Assembly (NCBI RefSeq): GCF_000717175.1
Contig: NZ_JNYD01000002.1
Span: 1 to 64,000, forward strand
DNA length: 64,000 bases
Reading direction: 5' to 3'
Origin: Pseudonocardia autotrophica
GTDB taxonomy: Bacteria > Actinomycetota > Actinomycetes > Mycobacteriales > Pseudonocardiaceae
Part shown: positions 41,248 through 50,475 of the stretch, in pieces
How the letters are laid out: each line of letters opens with the position of its first letter
How positions within the stretch are numbered: the stretch's first letter is position 1
Translations under genes and position numbers: made by a program
The notes under the pieces: generated by a model
Databases searched by the model: none
Told to the model about the DNA's origin: nothing
What the model saw: only the letters and a program-made list of their open reading frames with translations

Positions 41248-43058
41248 TCGTGCTTCCCCGGCAGGGCGTCCCGCACCGATTCGGTGAACTCGTGCATCTT
41301 CTGCTTGGCGCCCTTAGTCATGACGCCGGCCTCCTCGGGGTCGCCCTTGAGCATGGCCTTCGCCGACTTCTTGCCGAGCTCGGACTTGATGTGCGGCGGT
41401 ACCGGCGGGATCTCGGGATCGACGACGACCTCCAGCACGACCGGCCGGTCGGCGGCCAGCGCCCGGTCCCAGGCGGGGCCCATCGCGACCGGGTCGTCGA
41501 CCTTGATGCCCTCGAACCCGAGGAGCTTCGCGAACTCGGCGTAGGGGACGTCCGGGATCCACTGCGAGCCCATGAACTTGGGGTCGGCGGACTCGGCCCG
41601 CTGTTCCCAGGTCACCTGGTTGAGGTCCTGGTTGTTGAACACGCAGAAGATCAACGTCGGATTCTGCGCCGTCAGCTTCTCCAGGTACCGCTTGACCGTG
41701 ATGAGCTCGTTCATCCCGTTCATCTGGAACGCCCCGTCGCCGACCAGGGCGATCACAGGCCGGTCCGGGTAGGCGAACTTCGCCGCGATGGCGTACGGCG
41801 TACCCGCACCCATCGTGGCCAGGGTGCCGGCCAGCGACGCCTTCATCCCCTTCCCGAGGCGTAGGTACTGGGCCCACCAGTTGGTGGCCGACCCGGAGTC
41901 GGTGGTGAGGATCGCGTTCTCCGGCAGTCGCGGGGAGAGCTCGTAGGCCACCAGCTGCGGGTTCACCGGGTCCGCGGACTCGTGGGCCCGGTCGTCGAGC
42001 ACCCGCCACCACCGGTCGACCTCGTGCTCGATCTTCTCCCGCCAGGACCGGTCCTCCTTGCGCTGCAGCATCGGGAGCAGGGCCTGCAGCGTGTCCTTGG
42101 AGTCACCGATCAGGTTGGCCTGGGTGGGGTAGCGGACCCCGATCATCCGGCCGTCGATGTCGATCTCGACGCACCGGCACTGGCCCTCCTCCGGTAGCCA
42201 CTCGGCGTAGGGGAAGCTGGTGCCGACCATGAACAGCGTGTCGGCGTTCATCATCAGCTCGTAGCTGGCGGTCGAGCCGAGCAGCCCGATCGGGCCCGTG
42301 ACGTAGGGCAGGTCGTCGGGCAGCACCTCCCGGCCGAGCAGGGTCTTGGCCACGCCCGCCCCGAGCAGTTCGGCGGCGGCCACGACCTCGTCCTGGGCCT
42401 CCGCCGCGCCCTGCCCGACCAGCATGGCCACCTTGGAGCCCTCGTTGAGGATCTCCGCGGCCCTCGCCAGCTCGGCCTGCGGCGGTGTCACCCGCGGCTT
42501 GGTCCAGCCGACGCTGCTGTAGACGGCGCCGTGGACCCGCGGCGGCGACGGCTGCGCCTCCTCCTCCTGGACGTCGACCGGGAAGATGATGGTGGCGACG
42601 GTGCGGTTGGACAGCGCGACCTTGCAGGCGCGGTCGACGAGGTGCCGGGCCTGGGCGGGGTGCATGCAGGTCTGCACGAACTCGGAGACGTCACTGAACA
42701 GCAGCGTCGGGTCGATCTCCTGCTGGTAGGCGGCACCGAGCGAGAAGCGCTTCTGCTGCCCCACGATCGCCACCACCGGCTGGTGGTCGAGCTTCGCGTC
42801 GTACAGGCCGTTGAGCAGGTGGATCGCGCCGCCGCCCGAGGTGGCCAGGCAGCAGCCGAGCTCGCCGGTGAACTTGGCGTGCCCGCCCGCCATGAAGGCG
42901 CCCATCTCCTCGTGCCGGGGCTGGATCAGCTCAGGGTCCCCGTTCGCGCGGTCCAGGGCGCCCAGGAACCCGTTGATCCCGTCGCCCGGATAGCCGTAGA
43001 TGCGGTGGATGCCCCATTCGGTGAGCCGTTCCAGGACGAAGTCGGCGGTCTTCGGCAT
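41244..43058 (-). CDS. ThDP-dependent enzyme, pyruvate oxidase/dehydrogenase (quinone)-like
   Basis: A 604-residue enzyme with the three-domain acetohydroxyacid synthase/POX fold. Catalytic Glu E50 is in IQPRHEEMGAFMAGGHA; the central domain has MLVGQGAAEAQDEV; the ThDP site is ALVGDGAFQMNGMNELIT with FNNQDLNQV as the metal-binding NN. Such proteins (PoxB/YdaP-like) decarboxylate pyruvate oxidatively to acetate or acetyl-phosphate using FAD and quinone or oxygen. A basic tail (SELGKKSAKAMLKGDPEE) may aid membrane binding, as in PoxB. First gene of the operon; ATGA overlap with the next gene. Confidence 0.87.
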   Translation of the reverse strand: MPKTADFVLERLTEWGIHRIYGYPGDGINGFLGALDRANGDPELIQPRHEEMGAFMAGGHAKFTGELGCCLATSGGGAIHLLNGLYDAKLDHQPVVAIVGQQKRFSLGAAYQQEIDPTLLFSDVSEFVQTCMHPAQARHLVDRACKVALSNRTVATIIFPVDVQEEEAQPSPPRVHGAVYSSVGWTKPRVTPPQAELARAAEILNEGSKVAMLVGQGAAEAQDEVVAAAELLGAGVAKTLLGREVLPDDLPYVTGPIGLLGSTASYELMMNADTLFMVGTSFPYAEWLPEEGQCRCVEIDIDGRMIGVRYPTQANLIGDSKDTLQALLPMLQRKEDRSWREKIEHEVDRWWRVLDDRAHESADPVNPQLVAYELSPRLPENAILTTDSGSATNWWAQYLRLGKGMKASLAGTLATMGAGTPYAIAAKFAYPDRPVIALVGDGAFQMNGMNELITVKRYLEKLTAQNPTLIFCVFNNQDLNQVTWEQRAESADPKFMGSQWIPDVPYAEFAKLLGFEGIKVDDPVAMGPAWDRALAADRPVVLEVVVDPEIPPVPPHIKSELGKKSAKAMLKGDPEEAGVMTKGAKQKMHEFTESVRDALPGKHE

Positions 43059-43132
43059 GTCGGTCCTTCACCTCGACGGTATGTGCTGACACCCCCGCCT
43101 ACCCGTGCGCCAAGCCCGATTCGCAGAGCCCA

Positions 43133-43150
43133 CCATACGATTGCCTGACG
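43133..43150 (-). promoter_or_regulatory. phased direct repeat box (CGTCAGG-N4-CGTATGG)
   Basis: Plus strand CCATACG-ATTG-CCTGACG, 11-bp spacing, one heptamer perfect and one with a mismatch. Located in the 151-bp gap between the ThDP operon (start 43058) and the divergent enolase-superfamily gene (43210). Confidence 0.5.
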
Positions 43151-43209
43151 AAGCGCTCGGGAGCATCCGAAACCGGGGGAAAGCCGGGAGCCGGTGGTAG
43201 TCGCGGCCC

Positions 43210-44325
43210 ATGGAGAGCGTCGACGAGCAGGCGGGCGTCGCCGTGGAGGCGATCGATGCCGCCGCCTACACCATCCCCACCGACGCACCCGAGTCCGACG
43301 GGACCCTCGCGTGGGACTCGACCACGCTCGTGGTCGTGCGGGTGCACGCGGCCGGCCGGACCGGGATCGGCTACACCTACGCCGGCCCCTCGGTCGTCCA
43401 GGTGGTCGCCGGGAAGCTCGCCGGTGTGGTCTGCGGGCGGGACGCCACCGCTCCCGCCGCCTCGTGGGCGGCGATGCTCCCCGAGGTGCGCAACCTCGGC
43501 CGGCCCGGCCTGGTCGCCGAGGCGATCTCCGCGGTCGACGTCGCTCTGTGGGACCTGCACGCCCGGCTCCTGGACCTCCCGCTCACCACGGTGCTCGGGG
43601 CGGTCCACGACGCCACCCCGATCTACGGCAGTGGAGGGTTCACCTCCTACGACGACCGTCGTCTCGCCGAGCAGCTGTGCGGGTGGGTCGAGGCGGGGAT
43701 CCCGCGGGTGAAGATGAAGGTCGGCCGCCACCCGCCGGGGGACCTTGACCGGGTGCGGGCCGCCCGCCGGGCGATCGGCGACGACGTCGAGCTGTTCGTC
43801 GACGCCAACGGGGCCTGGACCCGCAAGCAGGCCCTCGGGTGGGCGTACCGGCTCGCCGAGCACGACGTGCGCTGGCTCGAGGAGCCGGTCAGTTCCGACG
43901 ACCTCGAAGGGCTGCACCTGCTGCGCGACCGCGGCCCCGGAGGCATGGACGTCGCGGCGGGGGAGTACGGCTACGACCTGCCGTACTTCCACCACATGCT
44001 CGAGGCGGGGGCCGTCGACTGCCTGCAGGCCGACGTCACCCGCTGCGGCGGGCTGAGCGCCCTGGTGCGGGTCGCCGCCCTCTGCGACGCCCGCAGCATC
44101 GACCTCTCGCTGCACTGCGCGCCCCAGGTCTCGGCGCATGCCGGCACCGCCGTGTGGCACCTGCGGCACCTGGAGTACTTCCACGACCACGCACGGATCG
44201 AGCGGATCGCCTTCGACGGCGTGCTCGAACCCGAGGCCGGCGGGGCGCTGCGCCCCGACCGCTCCCGCCCCGGGCTCGGGCTCACCGTGCGGGACGGGGA
44301 CCTCGAGCCGTACCGCGTTGCGTGA
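43210..44325 (+). CDS. enolase-superfamily enzyme (mandelate racemase/muconate lactonizing group)
   Basis: A 371-residue enzyme. The capping domain is ~10-130. Barrel residues visible: K168 and K170 in RVKMKVG (KxK base), metal ligands D198 (VDANGAW), E224/E225 (WLEEPV) and E252 (GEYGYD), and the second-face base pair D275 (QADVTRCGG) and H302 (LHCAP). This set marks the mandelate racemase subgroup, which includes acid-sugar dehydratases; the substrate is likely a sugar acid. It may feed 2-keto acids to the divergent operon. Four bases separate its stop from the next ATG. Confidence 0.88.
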   Translation: MESVDEQAGVAVEAIDAAAYTIPTDAPESDGTLAWDSTTLVVVRVHAAGRTGIGYTYAGPSVVQVVAGKLAGVVCGRDATAPAASWAAMLPEVRNLGRPGLVAEAISAVDVALWDLHARLLDLPLTTVLGAVHDATPIYGSGGFTSYDDRRLAEQLCGWVEAGIPRVKMKVGRHPPGDLDRVRAARRAIGDDVELFVDANGAWTRKQALGWAYRLAEHDVRWLEEPVSSDDLEGLHLLRDRGPGGMDVAAGEYGYDLPYFHHMLEAGAVDCLQADVTRCGGLSALVRVAALCDARSIDLSLHCAPQVSAHAGTAVWHLRHLEYFHDHARIERIAFDGVLEPEAGGALRPDRSRPGLGLTVRDGDLEPYRVA

Positions 44326-44329
44326 GGAC

Positions 44330-45513
44330 ATGACCGTCGAGACACGCAACCGCCGGGCGGTGCGGCCGCAGGCCGAGATCCCGCGGCTGCTGGTGCTCGC
44401 GGGTGGGCGTGGCGGCTGCTCGCCGTCGGGGTCGCGGTCTACGCACTCGTGCGGATCCTCGCGTTGATCTGGCTGGTCGTGGTACCGGTCGTCGCCGCGG
44501 TGCTGCTGGCATCGCTGCTGCGACCACTTGCCCGCCGCCTGGTGCGGTGGCACGTCCCCGGGCCATTGGCGGCCCTCGTCTCGCTGCTCCTCACGGTCGC
44601 GGTGCTCGCGGGCGTCGGGTTCCTCGTGCAACTACAGGTGACGGCTCAGCTGTCGGCGTTGGTCGACGACCTCGTCGACACGGTGCAGCGGATGCGCCCG
44701 CTGCTGGCCCGGCTCGGCGTGGGCGACCTGCGGCTCGACCGGCTGGAGACCGGGGTCGTCGACTGGCTGCAGGCCCACCGCGACCAAGCGCTCAGCCTGG
44801 CGCAGACCGGCGCCGGCGTGCTGGTCGACACGGGCACGATGATGCTCCTGACACTGTTCGTCACCTTCTTCCTCCTCTACGACGGCGAGCGCGTGTGGCG
44901 CGGCGTGCTGGTGCCCTTCCGGGGGGTGGCGCGGCAGCGGATGGACCGCGCCGGCCGGGCCGCGTGGGGAGTGGTCACCGCCTATATGCACGGCACCGCG
45001 GTCATCGCCACGATCCACGGGATCGTGATCGGCCTGGTGCTGTTCCTGCTCGGCGTGCCCCTGGCGTTGCCGCTGGCCGTGCTGGTGTTCCTCGGCAGCT
45101 TCGTCCCGATCGCCGGCGCGCTGGTCGCGGGTGGGGTCGCCGTGCTCGTCACGCTGGCCACGAAGGGCTGGGTGGCGGGTCTGATCCTGCTCGTGGTCCT
45201 GATCGCGGAGGACCAGCTCGAGGGCCACGTGCTCCAGCCGCTCATCGTGGGCCGCTACGTGCGGCTGCACCCGCTGCTCATCGGCCTGGCCCTGGCCGTG
45301 GGGTCGATCCTCGGCGGGATCGTGGGGGCGGTGGTGGCGGTCCCGCTCGCCGCGGTCCTGCGGCACACCGTGCCCGTCCTGCTGGGGCGTCCGGCCCTGA
45401 GCGACGGACCCGCGGACGGGGATCCGACCGGGGGGACCGGTGCGGACGACGCCGCCGACCCCGTCGGGCCGCCGGACGGCCAGCGCACCATTCGGACAGG
45501 AGGACGTTCGTGA
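44330..45513 (+). pseudogene. AI-2E family transporter with N-terminal frameshift
   Basis: Reading from ATG 44330 gives MTVETRNRRAVRPQAEIPRL, the usual cytoplasmic leader, but the frame is lost near 44405; the expected WAWRLLAVGVAVYALVRILA first helix is in another frame that stays open to 45513 (LALIWLVVVPVVAAVLLASL, LLTLFVTFFLLYDGERVWRG, LLVVLIAEDQLEGHVLQPLI, GLALAVGSILGGIVGAVVAV). A one-base deletion in GCGGGTGGGCG explains it. If translation begins at GTG 44449 a nearly full 354-residue exporter, missing part of helix 1, could still be made. AI-2E proteins export signals or act as Na+/H+ exchangers. Confidence 0.7.
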
Positions 45514-46502
45514 TCGCCGTCGGTCTTGCCCTCGTCGCCGCCGCGCTCAACGCCACGGCGTCCGTCCTGCAACGGCGGGCGGCCCGCGACCAGCCCGACG
45601 AGCAGGAGTTCTCCTTCCGCATGCTGCTGGACCTGGCGCGGCGGCCGGCGTGGATCGGTGGGATCACCGCGGTCGTGATCGGCTTCGCGGCCCAGGCCGT
45701 GGCCCTGACACTGGGTCGGGTCGCAGTCGTCCAGCCGCTGCTCATCGCCGAGCTGCCGTTCACCATCCTGCTGGCCGCCCTGGTGTTCCACCTGCGTCCG
45801 GGAGGGCGGGAGTGGTGGTCGATCATCGCGCTTGCGGTCGGTCTCGCTGCGGTCGTCTTCGCCCTGGCCCCGAAGGGCGGCGACCCGGTGGCGGTGTCGG
45901 GATGGGAGTGGGTGCTCGGCTCCGGCGTGACCGCGGGCGCCGCCACCACCGCGCTCCTGCTCGGCCTGCGGGCGCAGGGGCCTCGACGGGCGGCAGCGTT
46001 CGGCATCACCACCGGCATCGTGTTCGGGTACGTCGCGGTTCTGGTCGCCGCGGTCGGTGCGCAGTCTCGCTTCGGGCTGCACGGCGTGCTGACCGCCTGG
46101 CAGACCTGGGCGGTCGTGGTCGTCGGCCCGACAGGGTTCTTCCTGCTGCAGAACACCTTGCGGGCGGGCAACCTCGTCGCCTCCCAGCCGGGCATGACGT
46201 TGGCGAACCCGCTGGTGGCGACGGCGTGGGGGGTCGTCGTGTTCAAGGAACAGGTGCGCGGTGGCCTCTGGCCTGTGGTGGCCGGGACGGGAGGCGTCCT
46301 GCTCGTCGGCGGCACCCTCCTGCTCGCCCACTCCCCGCTGCTGAGCGACGAGCGGGGCGCGGAGGATGACGACGAGGCCGGCGACGACACGTCCGGCGAC
46401 GTCCCGCACGCCGGCGGCGCGGCAGGAGACGAGGACGGCGCGAGCCGGGGCCCCGGCGGCGCCCGCGAGGGCCAGCCGACCTGGCCCCGGCGGCCGACCT
46501 GA
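45510..46502 (+). CDS. DMT-family transporter
   Basis: A 330-residue membrane protein with nine to ten helices: VIAVGLALVAAALNATASVL starts it, and the later LLQNTLRAGNLVASQPGMTL and NPLVATAWGVVVFKEQVRGG resemble the DMT 'Mg2+ transporter NIPA/DUF5993-like' group of actinobacteria. The C-terminal ~55 residues are a very acidic then Gly/Arg-rich tail. GTG overlaps the AI-2E stop by 4 nt after ACAGGAGGACGTTC. Substrate unknown. Confidence 0.82.
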   Translation: MIAVGLALVAAALNATASVLQRRAARDQPDEQEFSFRMLLDLARRPAWIGGITAVVIGFAAQAVALTLGRVAVVQPLLIAELPFTILLAALVFHLRPGGREWWSIIALAVGLAAVVFALAPKGGDPVAVSGWEWVLGSGVTAGAATTALLLGLRAQGPRRAAAFGITTGIVFGYVAVLVAAVGAQSRFGLHGVLTAWQTWAVVVVGPTGFFLLQNTLRAGNLVASQPGMTLANPLVATAWGVVVFKEQVRGGLWPVVAGTGGVLLVGGTLLLAHSPLLSDERGAEDDDEAGDDTSGDVPHAGGAAGDEDGASRGPGGAREGQPTWPRRPT

Positions 46503-46515
46503 CGACCTGCTGACG
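46498..46515 (-). promoter_or_regulatory. phased direct repeat box (CGTCAGC-N4-CGTCAGG)
   Basis: Plus strand CCTGACG-ACCT-GCTGACG, 11-bp spacing, six and seven of seven matches. It straddles the transporter stop codon and lies 81-98 bp upstream of the ATG at 46596. Confidence 0.5.
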
Positions 46516-46595
46516 ATGTCCCCGATCCCCGGGCATGGCGGCTTCCCTCCGGACCGGGCCGGGTAAGGCCGTCCGCAGCGAAGGCGAGGTGAGTC

Positions 46596-46943
46596 ATGAC
46601 TGCACGTGAGCCGCACCGGCCCGCACCGCGTGACCCCCGGTTCGACGTCGATCCCGACCGAACGGCGCCGGGGCGCCGGGGGACGACGGAGTTCGGGATC
46701 GTGCCGTGGTGGACCGCGGCGGCGATCGTCCTCCTGGCCGCCGAGACCGTACTCGGCACCGCGGCGGCCGTCGTCGTCGGCCTGCTGGCCCTGGGCGTCG
46801 GTCTGAAGCAGTGGTGGACCGAGCGACGGTCGCCGGGCGAGGGGACCGGGGACGGCCGGGGCCGTGGTGACGGCGGAGGTGGCGGCGGTGGCGGAGGGGG
46901 CGGTCTGCCGCGCCGGCCGGGTCCTCTCACGTTCCCGCCCTGA
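46596..46943 (+). CDS. small membrane protein with Gly-rich tail
   Basis: A 115-residue protein. Hydrophilic N-terminus, two short hydrophobic helices (~35-70: IVPWWTAAAIVLLAAETVLG, TAAAVVVGLLALGVG), then a Gly/Arg tail with eleven consecutive glycines. GAAGGCGAGGTGAGTC precedes ATG. No family recognised. Confidence 0.6.
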   Translation: MTAREPHRPAPRDPRFDVDPDRTAPGRRGTTEFGIVPWWTAAAIVLLAAETVLGTAAAVVVGLLALGVGLKQWWTERRSPGEGTGDGRGRGDGGGGGGGGGGGLPRRPGPLTFPP

Positions 46944-46966
46944 GACGGGCGGAGCCTTCGCCGTCC
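46944..46966. terminator. weak hairpin between convergent genes
   Basis: GACGG-CG and CG-CCGTC pair around GAGCCTT with one bulged G (46944-46965), right after the stop of the Gly-rich protein and before the stop of the convergent PucR gene. Confidence 0.3.
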
Positions 46967-46980
46967 CCGGCCGTATCGGC

Positions 46981-47868
46981 TCAGGAACGGTCCCCACCGT
47001 CTCCAGGGGCGGCGGGCTCCTCGGTGGCGGGCCATCCGAGCGCGAGCAGCATCGCGGCCCGTCGGCTCGGGATGTCCAGGTCCAGCAGCTCCCGCAGGCG
47101 TCCCAGCCGGTACCGCACCGTCTGCGGATGGACGTGGAGGTCGTCGGCGACGGCCCGGCCGTTGCCCATGTGCAGGAGCCAGCTGCCCAGGGTCTCGAGC
47201 AACCGGCCGGCACTCGGGTCCGGGAGATCCAGTACCGGGCCCAGCAGCCGGGCGCGCAGCGCGTCCAGCAGCTGCTCGTCCCGCTCGGGCACGGGCCAGT
47301 CGGCACGCGCGGCGACCGCCCGCAACGCCCACGCGCCGGGCGCCTCGGCCAGGAGCAGGCCGAGAAGCTCATGGCGGTGGCGGCGGATGCTGGGCTGCTG
47401 TTCGCTCCGGGCGTCGAGATAGCCTTCCCGGCCGGCCGCGGACAGCTCCTCCACGGCGGCGAACACCGCGGAGGCCAGACCGGCGAACTGCGCCGAGGGC
47501 AACCGGTGCAGGAGGGCGACGTCGGCGACGTGACGCCACACGACGCTCGCTCCGATCCGATAGGCCGCGAGGAGGGCGTCGACGTCCTGGTGCTGCTGGT
47601 GGTGGGCCCGCCCGATGGTGACGAAGAGGGCACGTTCGGCCTCGGTGACGAAGCCGGGTCGGGCGTGATGACCCTGCGCCGCCACGCAGAAGAGCCGCTC
47701 GAGGAAGGCTCCCGCGAGCACGTTGGCGAACTCGGAGTCGACGAACCTCGCGTAGCCCGGATGGTCCGCGGCGAGCTGCTCCGCGACCTCCGTGAGCACA
47801 CTCGGCAGGCGGATGACGATCTCGGACACGAGGGGCTGCGGAGGAGGTGTCGGCGCCCCGGCGGTCAC
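46981..47868 (-). CDS. PucR/CdaR-type transcriptional regulator
   Basis: A 295-residue regulator. The first ~200 residues are a helical sensor region (EIVIRLPSVLTEVAEQLAAD, AYRIGASVVWRHVADVALL) and the C-terminal ~60 residues the PucR helix-turn-helix: LLETLGSWLLHMGNGRAVAD, LHVHPQTVRYRLGRLRELL. This matches the actinobacterial RsbT-like-sensor/PucR layout. GTG 47868 chosen after AGGAAGGACGCAC. A phased repeat box is 74 bp upstream. Confidence 0.85.
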   Translation of the reverse strand: MTAGAPTPPPQPLVSEIVIRLPSVLTEVAEQLAADHPGYARFVDSEFANVLAGAFLERLFCVAAQGHHARPGFVTEAERALFVTIGRAHHQQHQDVDALLAAYRIGASVVWRHVADVALLHRLPSAQFAGLASAVFAAVEELSAAGREGYLDARSEQQPSIRRHRHELLGLLLAEAPGAWALRAVAARADWPVPERDEQLLDALRARLLGPVLDLPDPSAGRLLETLGSWLLHMGNGRAVADDLHVHPQTVRYRLGRLRELLDLDIPSRRAAMLLALGWPATEEPAAPGDGGDRS

Positions 47869-47941
47869 ACGTGCGTCCTTCCTGGTGAACTTGTGCTGCG
47901 CCGCGCGTACCCGATCCCGGGGAGGGCACACCGCCTGCTGA

Positions 47942-47959
47942 CCTTGCGGTCGGCTTGCA
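47942..47959 (-). promoter_or_regulatory. phased direct repeat box (TGCAAGC-N4-CGCAAGG)
   Basis: Plus strand CCTTGCG-GTCG-GCTTGCA, 11-bp spacing; first heptamer perfect, second five of seven. Lies 74-91 bp upstream of the PucR GTG and between two minus-strand genes. Confidence 0.5.
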
Positions 47960-47967
47960 GGTGCGGG

Positions 47968-48240
47968 TCAGCGCGGCGCCGGCCGTTCGCCCGGTGCCGC
48001 GGTCGACGGGCCCGGTTCGGTGACGGCCGGGCGGGGTGCCCCGAGGTCCGGCACGACGGTCACGGTCGGGGTGGCCATCGGCGGCACCATCGACGGGTCG
48101 ATCGGCTCCGGACGGTCCTCGGTGGTGACGCCGCACCCGGCGAGCAGCACGGCCAGCAGCACGCCGGCCGCCGCCTGCCCGGCGAGGGGGCGGCCGGGCC
48201 GTCGGTGGTTCCGCCGGCTCGTCCGGACCCTCCCGCTCAT
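47968..48240 (-). CDS. small lipoprotein of the two-component operon
   Basis: A 90-residue protein. A Tat-like basic N-terminus (RTSRRNHRRPGR) precedes a hydrophobic stretch and a lipobox LLAGC (cysteine at residue 36). The mature part is Pro/Thr-rich with no recognised fold. ATG overlaps the kinase stop by 4 nt, so it is co-expressed and may modulate the sensor domain outside the membrane, as LpqB does for MtrB; that parallel is inference. Confidence 0.75.
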   Translation of the reverse strand: MSGRVRTSRRNHRRPGRPLAGQAAAGVLLAVLLAGCGVTTEDRPEPIDPSMVPPMATPTVTVVPDLGAPRPAVTEPGPSTAAPGERPAPR

Positions 48241-49622
48241 CCGGAGCCTCCCGGGATGACGACGACGACACGGGCGCCCCCCGCCGGGCTGTCCTCGATG
48301 CGGATCCGGCCCTGGTGGGCCCGGACATGCCGGGCGACCAGGGCGAGCCCGAGGCCGGCGCCCCCGCCACCGTCCCGGCGTCCGGCGTTCGCGCCCCGGG
48401 AGAACCGCTCGAACACCTCCTCCCGCAGCTCCGGCGGGATGCCGGGCCCGGCGTCGTCGACCTCGATCCGGACTCCGTCGGCGCAGGTCGACACCCCGAT
48501 CCGGACGGCGCCGCCGGCGTGGTGGTCCGCGTTGTCCAGCAGGTTGCCGACGACCCTGTCGAGGCGGCGACGGTCGACCAGGACCTTCGGGGGCGTCCCC
48601 TCGACCTCCACCGCGATCCCGCGGCGTGCCCCGACCGCGTGAGTGACGATGTCGACCACGTCGCACACCTCCAGATCGCGCTCGTCGATCTGCTCCTCGC
48701 GGGAGATCTCCAGGAGGTCGGTCACCATCTTCCCGAAGCGGTGCACGTCCGCGTCGAGCAGGTCGACGGCCTGCCGCGCGGTCGGCGGCAGTTCGTCGCG
48801 CCGGCGGCGCAGGACGGCGACGGCGTTGACCAGGGTGGTCAGCGGGGAGCGCAGCTCGTGGCTCACGTCGCTCGCGAAGCGCGCGTCCCGGCGAACGCGG
48901 CGCCGAAGGTCCTCCGCCGTCCGGTTGAAGGTGGCGGCCAGCGGTGCGAGGTCGGCGTCGTCCTGTTCCGGGAGGCGGGCGTCGAGGTCGCCGGCCGCCA
49001 CCCGCGCGGCGGCGTCGCGCAGGTCCGTCAACGGGCGCAGCGCGCGTTTTCCTGCCCACCCGCCCAGGGCCAGGCCGAGCAGGCCGCTGACACCCACGCC
49101 GGCCACGAGCACCCCGCTGAGGAAGCGGAGGGTCGCGTCCAGCTCGCTGAGCGGGACGAGCTCCACGTAGACCGCACCCTGCAGGGGCACCGCCACGGCG
49201 AGCACGGGTATCCCGCCGGCCACGATGCGCTGCCGCGCCGCAGTCCCGGAACCGGCGAGGGCGAGGAGGTCCGGGGGGAGGGCGTCGACGTCGAGCTGCC
49301 GGCCGCTGGTGGTCCAGGTGTCGTTCCGGCGCACGGCCACCGTGATCTCGCCGCCGCCGGCGAGTCCCTGGAGAAGGTCGTCGGATCCGTCTCGGGCGGG
49401 GTCGCGCAACGCGTCCTGCACGAGGCGGGCGTCGACGGCGGCCTGGCTGGTCGCCCCCTGTTCCCGCTTGGCCAGCAGATAGCTCGACGCCAGGTGCCAG
49501 GTCGCCGCGGCGAGCAGGCCGGTGATCGCGAGCGAGACCGCGGCGAAGGCGATGGCGACGCGCCACCGCAGGGGCAGCCGCGGCCGCAGGATCCCGCGCG
49601 TGCGCGGTCTAGTCGCCGGCAT
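48237..49622 (-). CDS. sensor histidine kinase (HAMP, MtrB-like)
   Basis: A 461-residue kinase: helix 1 (~21-45), extracytoplasmic sensor of ~115 residues (52-165), helix 2 (~168-190), HAMP (~191-245), HisKA with H255 in SDVSHELRSPLTTL, ATPase domain with NLLDNADHHAGG (N), DDAGPGIP (G1) and GGGGAGLGLALVARHVRAHQG (G2, read in halves). It overlaps the response regulator by 14 nt. The signal is unknown. Likely controls the boxes described in this window. Confidence 0.92.
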   Translation of the reverse strand: MPATRPRTRGILRPRLPLRWRVAIAFAAVSLAITGLLAAATWHLASSYLLAKREQGATSQAAVDARLVQDALRDPARDGSDDLLQGLAGGGEITVAVRRNDTWTTSGRQLDVDALPPDLLALAGSGTAARQRIVAGGIPVLAVAVPLQGAVYVELVPLSELDATLRFLSGVLVAGVGVSGLLGLALGGWAGKRALRPLTDLRDAAARVAAGDLDARLPEQDDADLAPLAATFNRTAEDLRRRVRRDARFASDVSHELRSPLTTLVNAVAVLRRRRDELPPTARQAVDLLDADVHRFGKMVTDLLEISREEQIDERDLEVCDVVDIVTHAVGARRGIAVEVEGTPPKVLVDRRRLDRVVGNLLDNADHHAGGAVRIGVSTCADGVRIEVDDAGPGIPPELREEVFERFSRGANAGRRDGGGGAGLGLALVARHVRAHQGRIRIEDSPAGGARVVVVIPGGSG

Positions 49623-50394
49623 CGGACCGGCCGGCGGCCCGGTACCCGGCGCCGCGCACCGTCAGGACGAGCGTGGGGTGGTCCGGGTCGCGTTCGATCT
49701 TGCAGCGCAGCCGGCGGACGTGGACGTCGAGGAGTCGGGTGTCGCCGAGATAGTCGTACCCCCACACCCGGCGGAGCAGGTCCTCGCGCGTCACGACCCT
49801 GCCCTCGGCCGCGGCCAGCTCCACGAGCAGGCGGAACTCGGTGCGGGTCAGGTGGACCTCGGCGGGCTCGGGCCCGCGGTTGCTGCGCACCACCCCCTCG
49901 TCCGGGCGGACCTCGATGTCGCCGACCTGCAGGCGGGCCGCCTGCGCTCCGGGGCGCCGTCGTCGCAGCAGCGCCCTGATCCGTGCGGCGAGCTCACCGG
50001 CCACGATCGGTTTGGTGACGTAGTCGTCGGCGCCGGCCTCGAGGCCCGCGATCACGTCCGCGGAATCCGACCGGGCCGTGATGATGATGATCGGCAGGTC
50101 GCCCTGGGCCCGGAGCCGCCGGCACACGGTGAGGCCGTCCGTTCCCGGCAGCATGAGGTCGAGCAGGACGAGGTCGACGGTGTCCCGGCCCAGGGTCGCC
50201 AGGGCCTCCTCGCCCGACGGTGCCGTCGCGACGGTGAAGCCCTCGTCGTCGAGGGCGAGCGAGAGGGCCTGCCGGATGCGGCCGTCGTCGTCCACGAGCA
50301 GGACGCGCTCGCGCACGTCGACGCGCGCAGGACGATCCGCCCGCGCCGGGGAGGCGGCGGGTCCGGGGTGTGGTGTCGACGTCATCGAGGACAT
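49609..50394 (-). CDS. OmpR-family response regulator
   Basis: A 261-residue regulator with a ~25-residue Pro/Ala leader. Receiver ~30-145 with VDDDG, phospho-acceptor D79 in LVLLDLMLPG and YVTKP; winged helix ~165-258 with LTRTEFRLLVELAAAEGRVV and LLDVHVRRLRCKIERD. ATG 50394 follows CGGAGCACC; ATG 50385 is an alternative. A perfect CGTCAGG repeat lies 64 bp upstream (50458-50475); OmpR-type regulators bind 11-bp-spaced direct repeats, so autoregulation is likely. Confidence 0.92.
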   Translation of the reverse strand: MSSMTSTPHPGPAASPARADRPARVDVRERVLLVDDDGRIRQALSLALDDEGFTVATAPSGEEALATLGRDTVDLVLLDLMLPGTDGLTVCRRLRAQGDLPIIIITARSDSADVIAGLEAGADDYVTKPIVAGELAARIRALLRRRRPGAQAARLQVGDIEVRPDEGVVRSNRGPEPAEVHLTRTEFRLLVELAAAEGRVVTREDLLRRVWGYDYLGDTRLLDVHVRRLRCKIERDPDHPTLVLTVRGAGYRAAGRSDAGD

Positions 50395-50457
50395 GGTGCT
50401 CCGATCAGACGCGATCCGGCGACCGGGCGCCATCGCGTCCGCCGTGTACAGGGGAAT

Positions 50458-50475
50458 CGTCAGGCGATCGTCAGG
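50458..50475 (+). promoter_or_regulatory. phased direct repeat box (CGTCAGG-N4-CGTCAGG)
   Basis: Two perfect heptamers 11 bp apart, 64 bp upstream of the response-regulator ATG and overlapping the end of the ectB remnant. Identical to the box at 35684. Confidence 0.7.
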
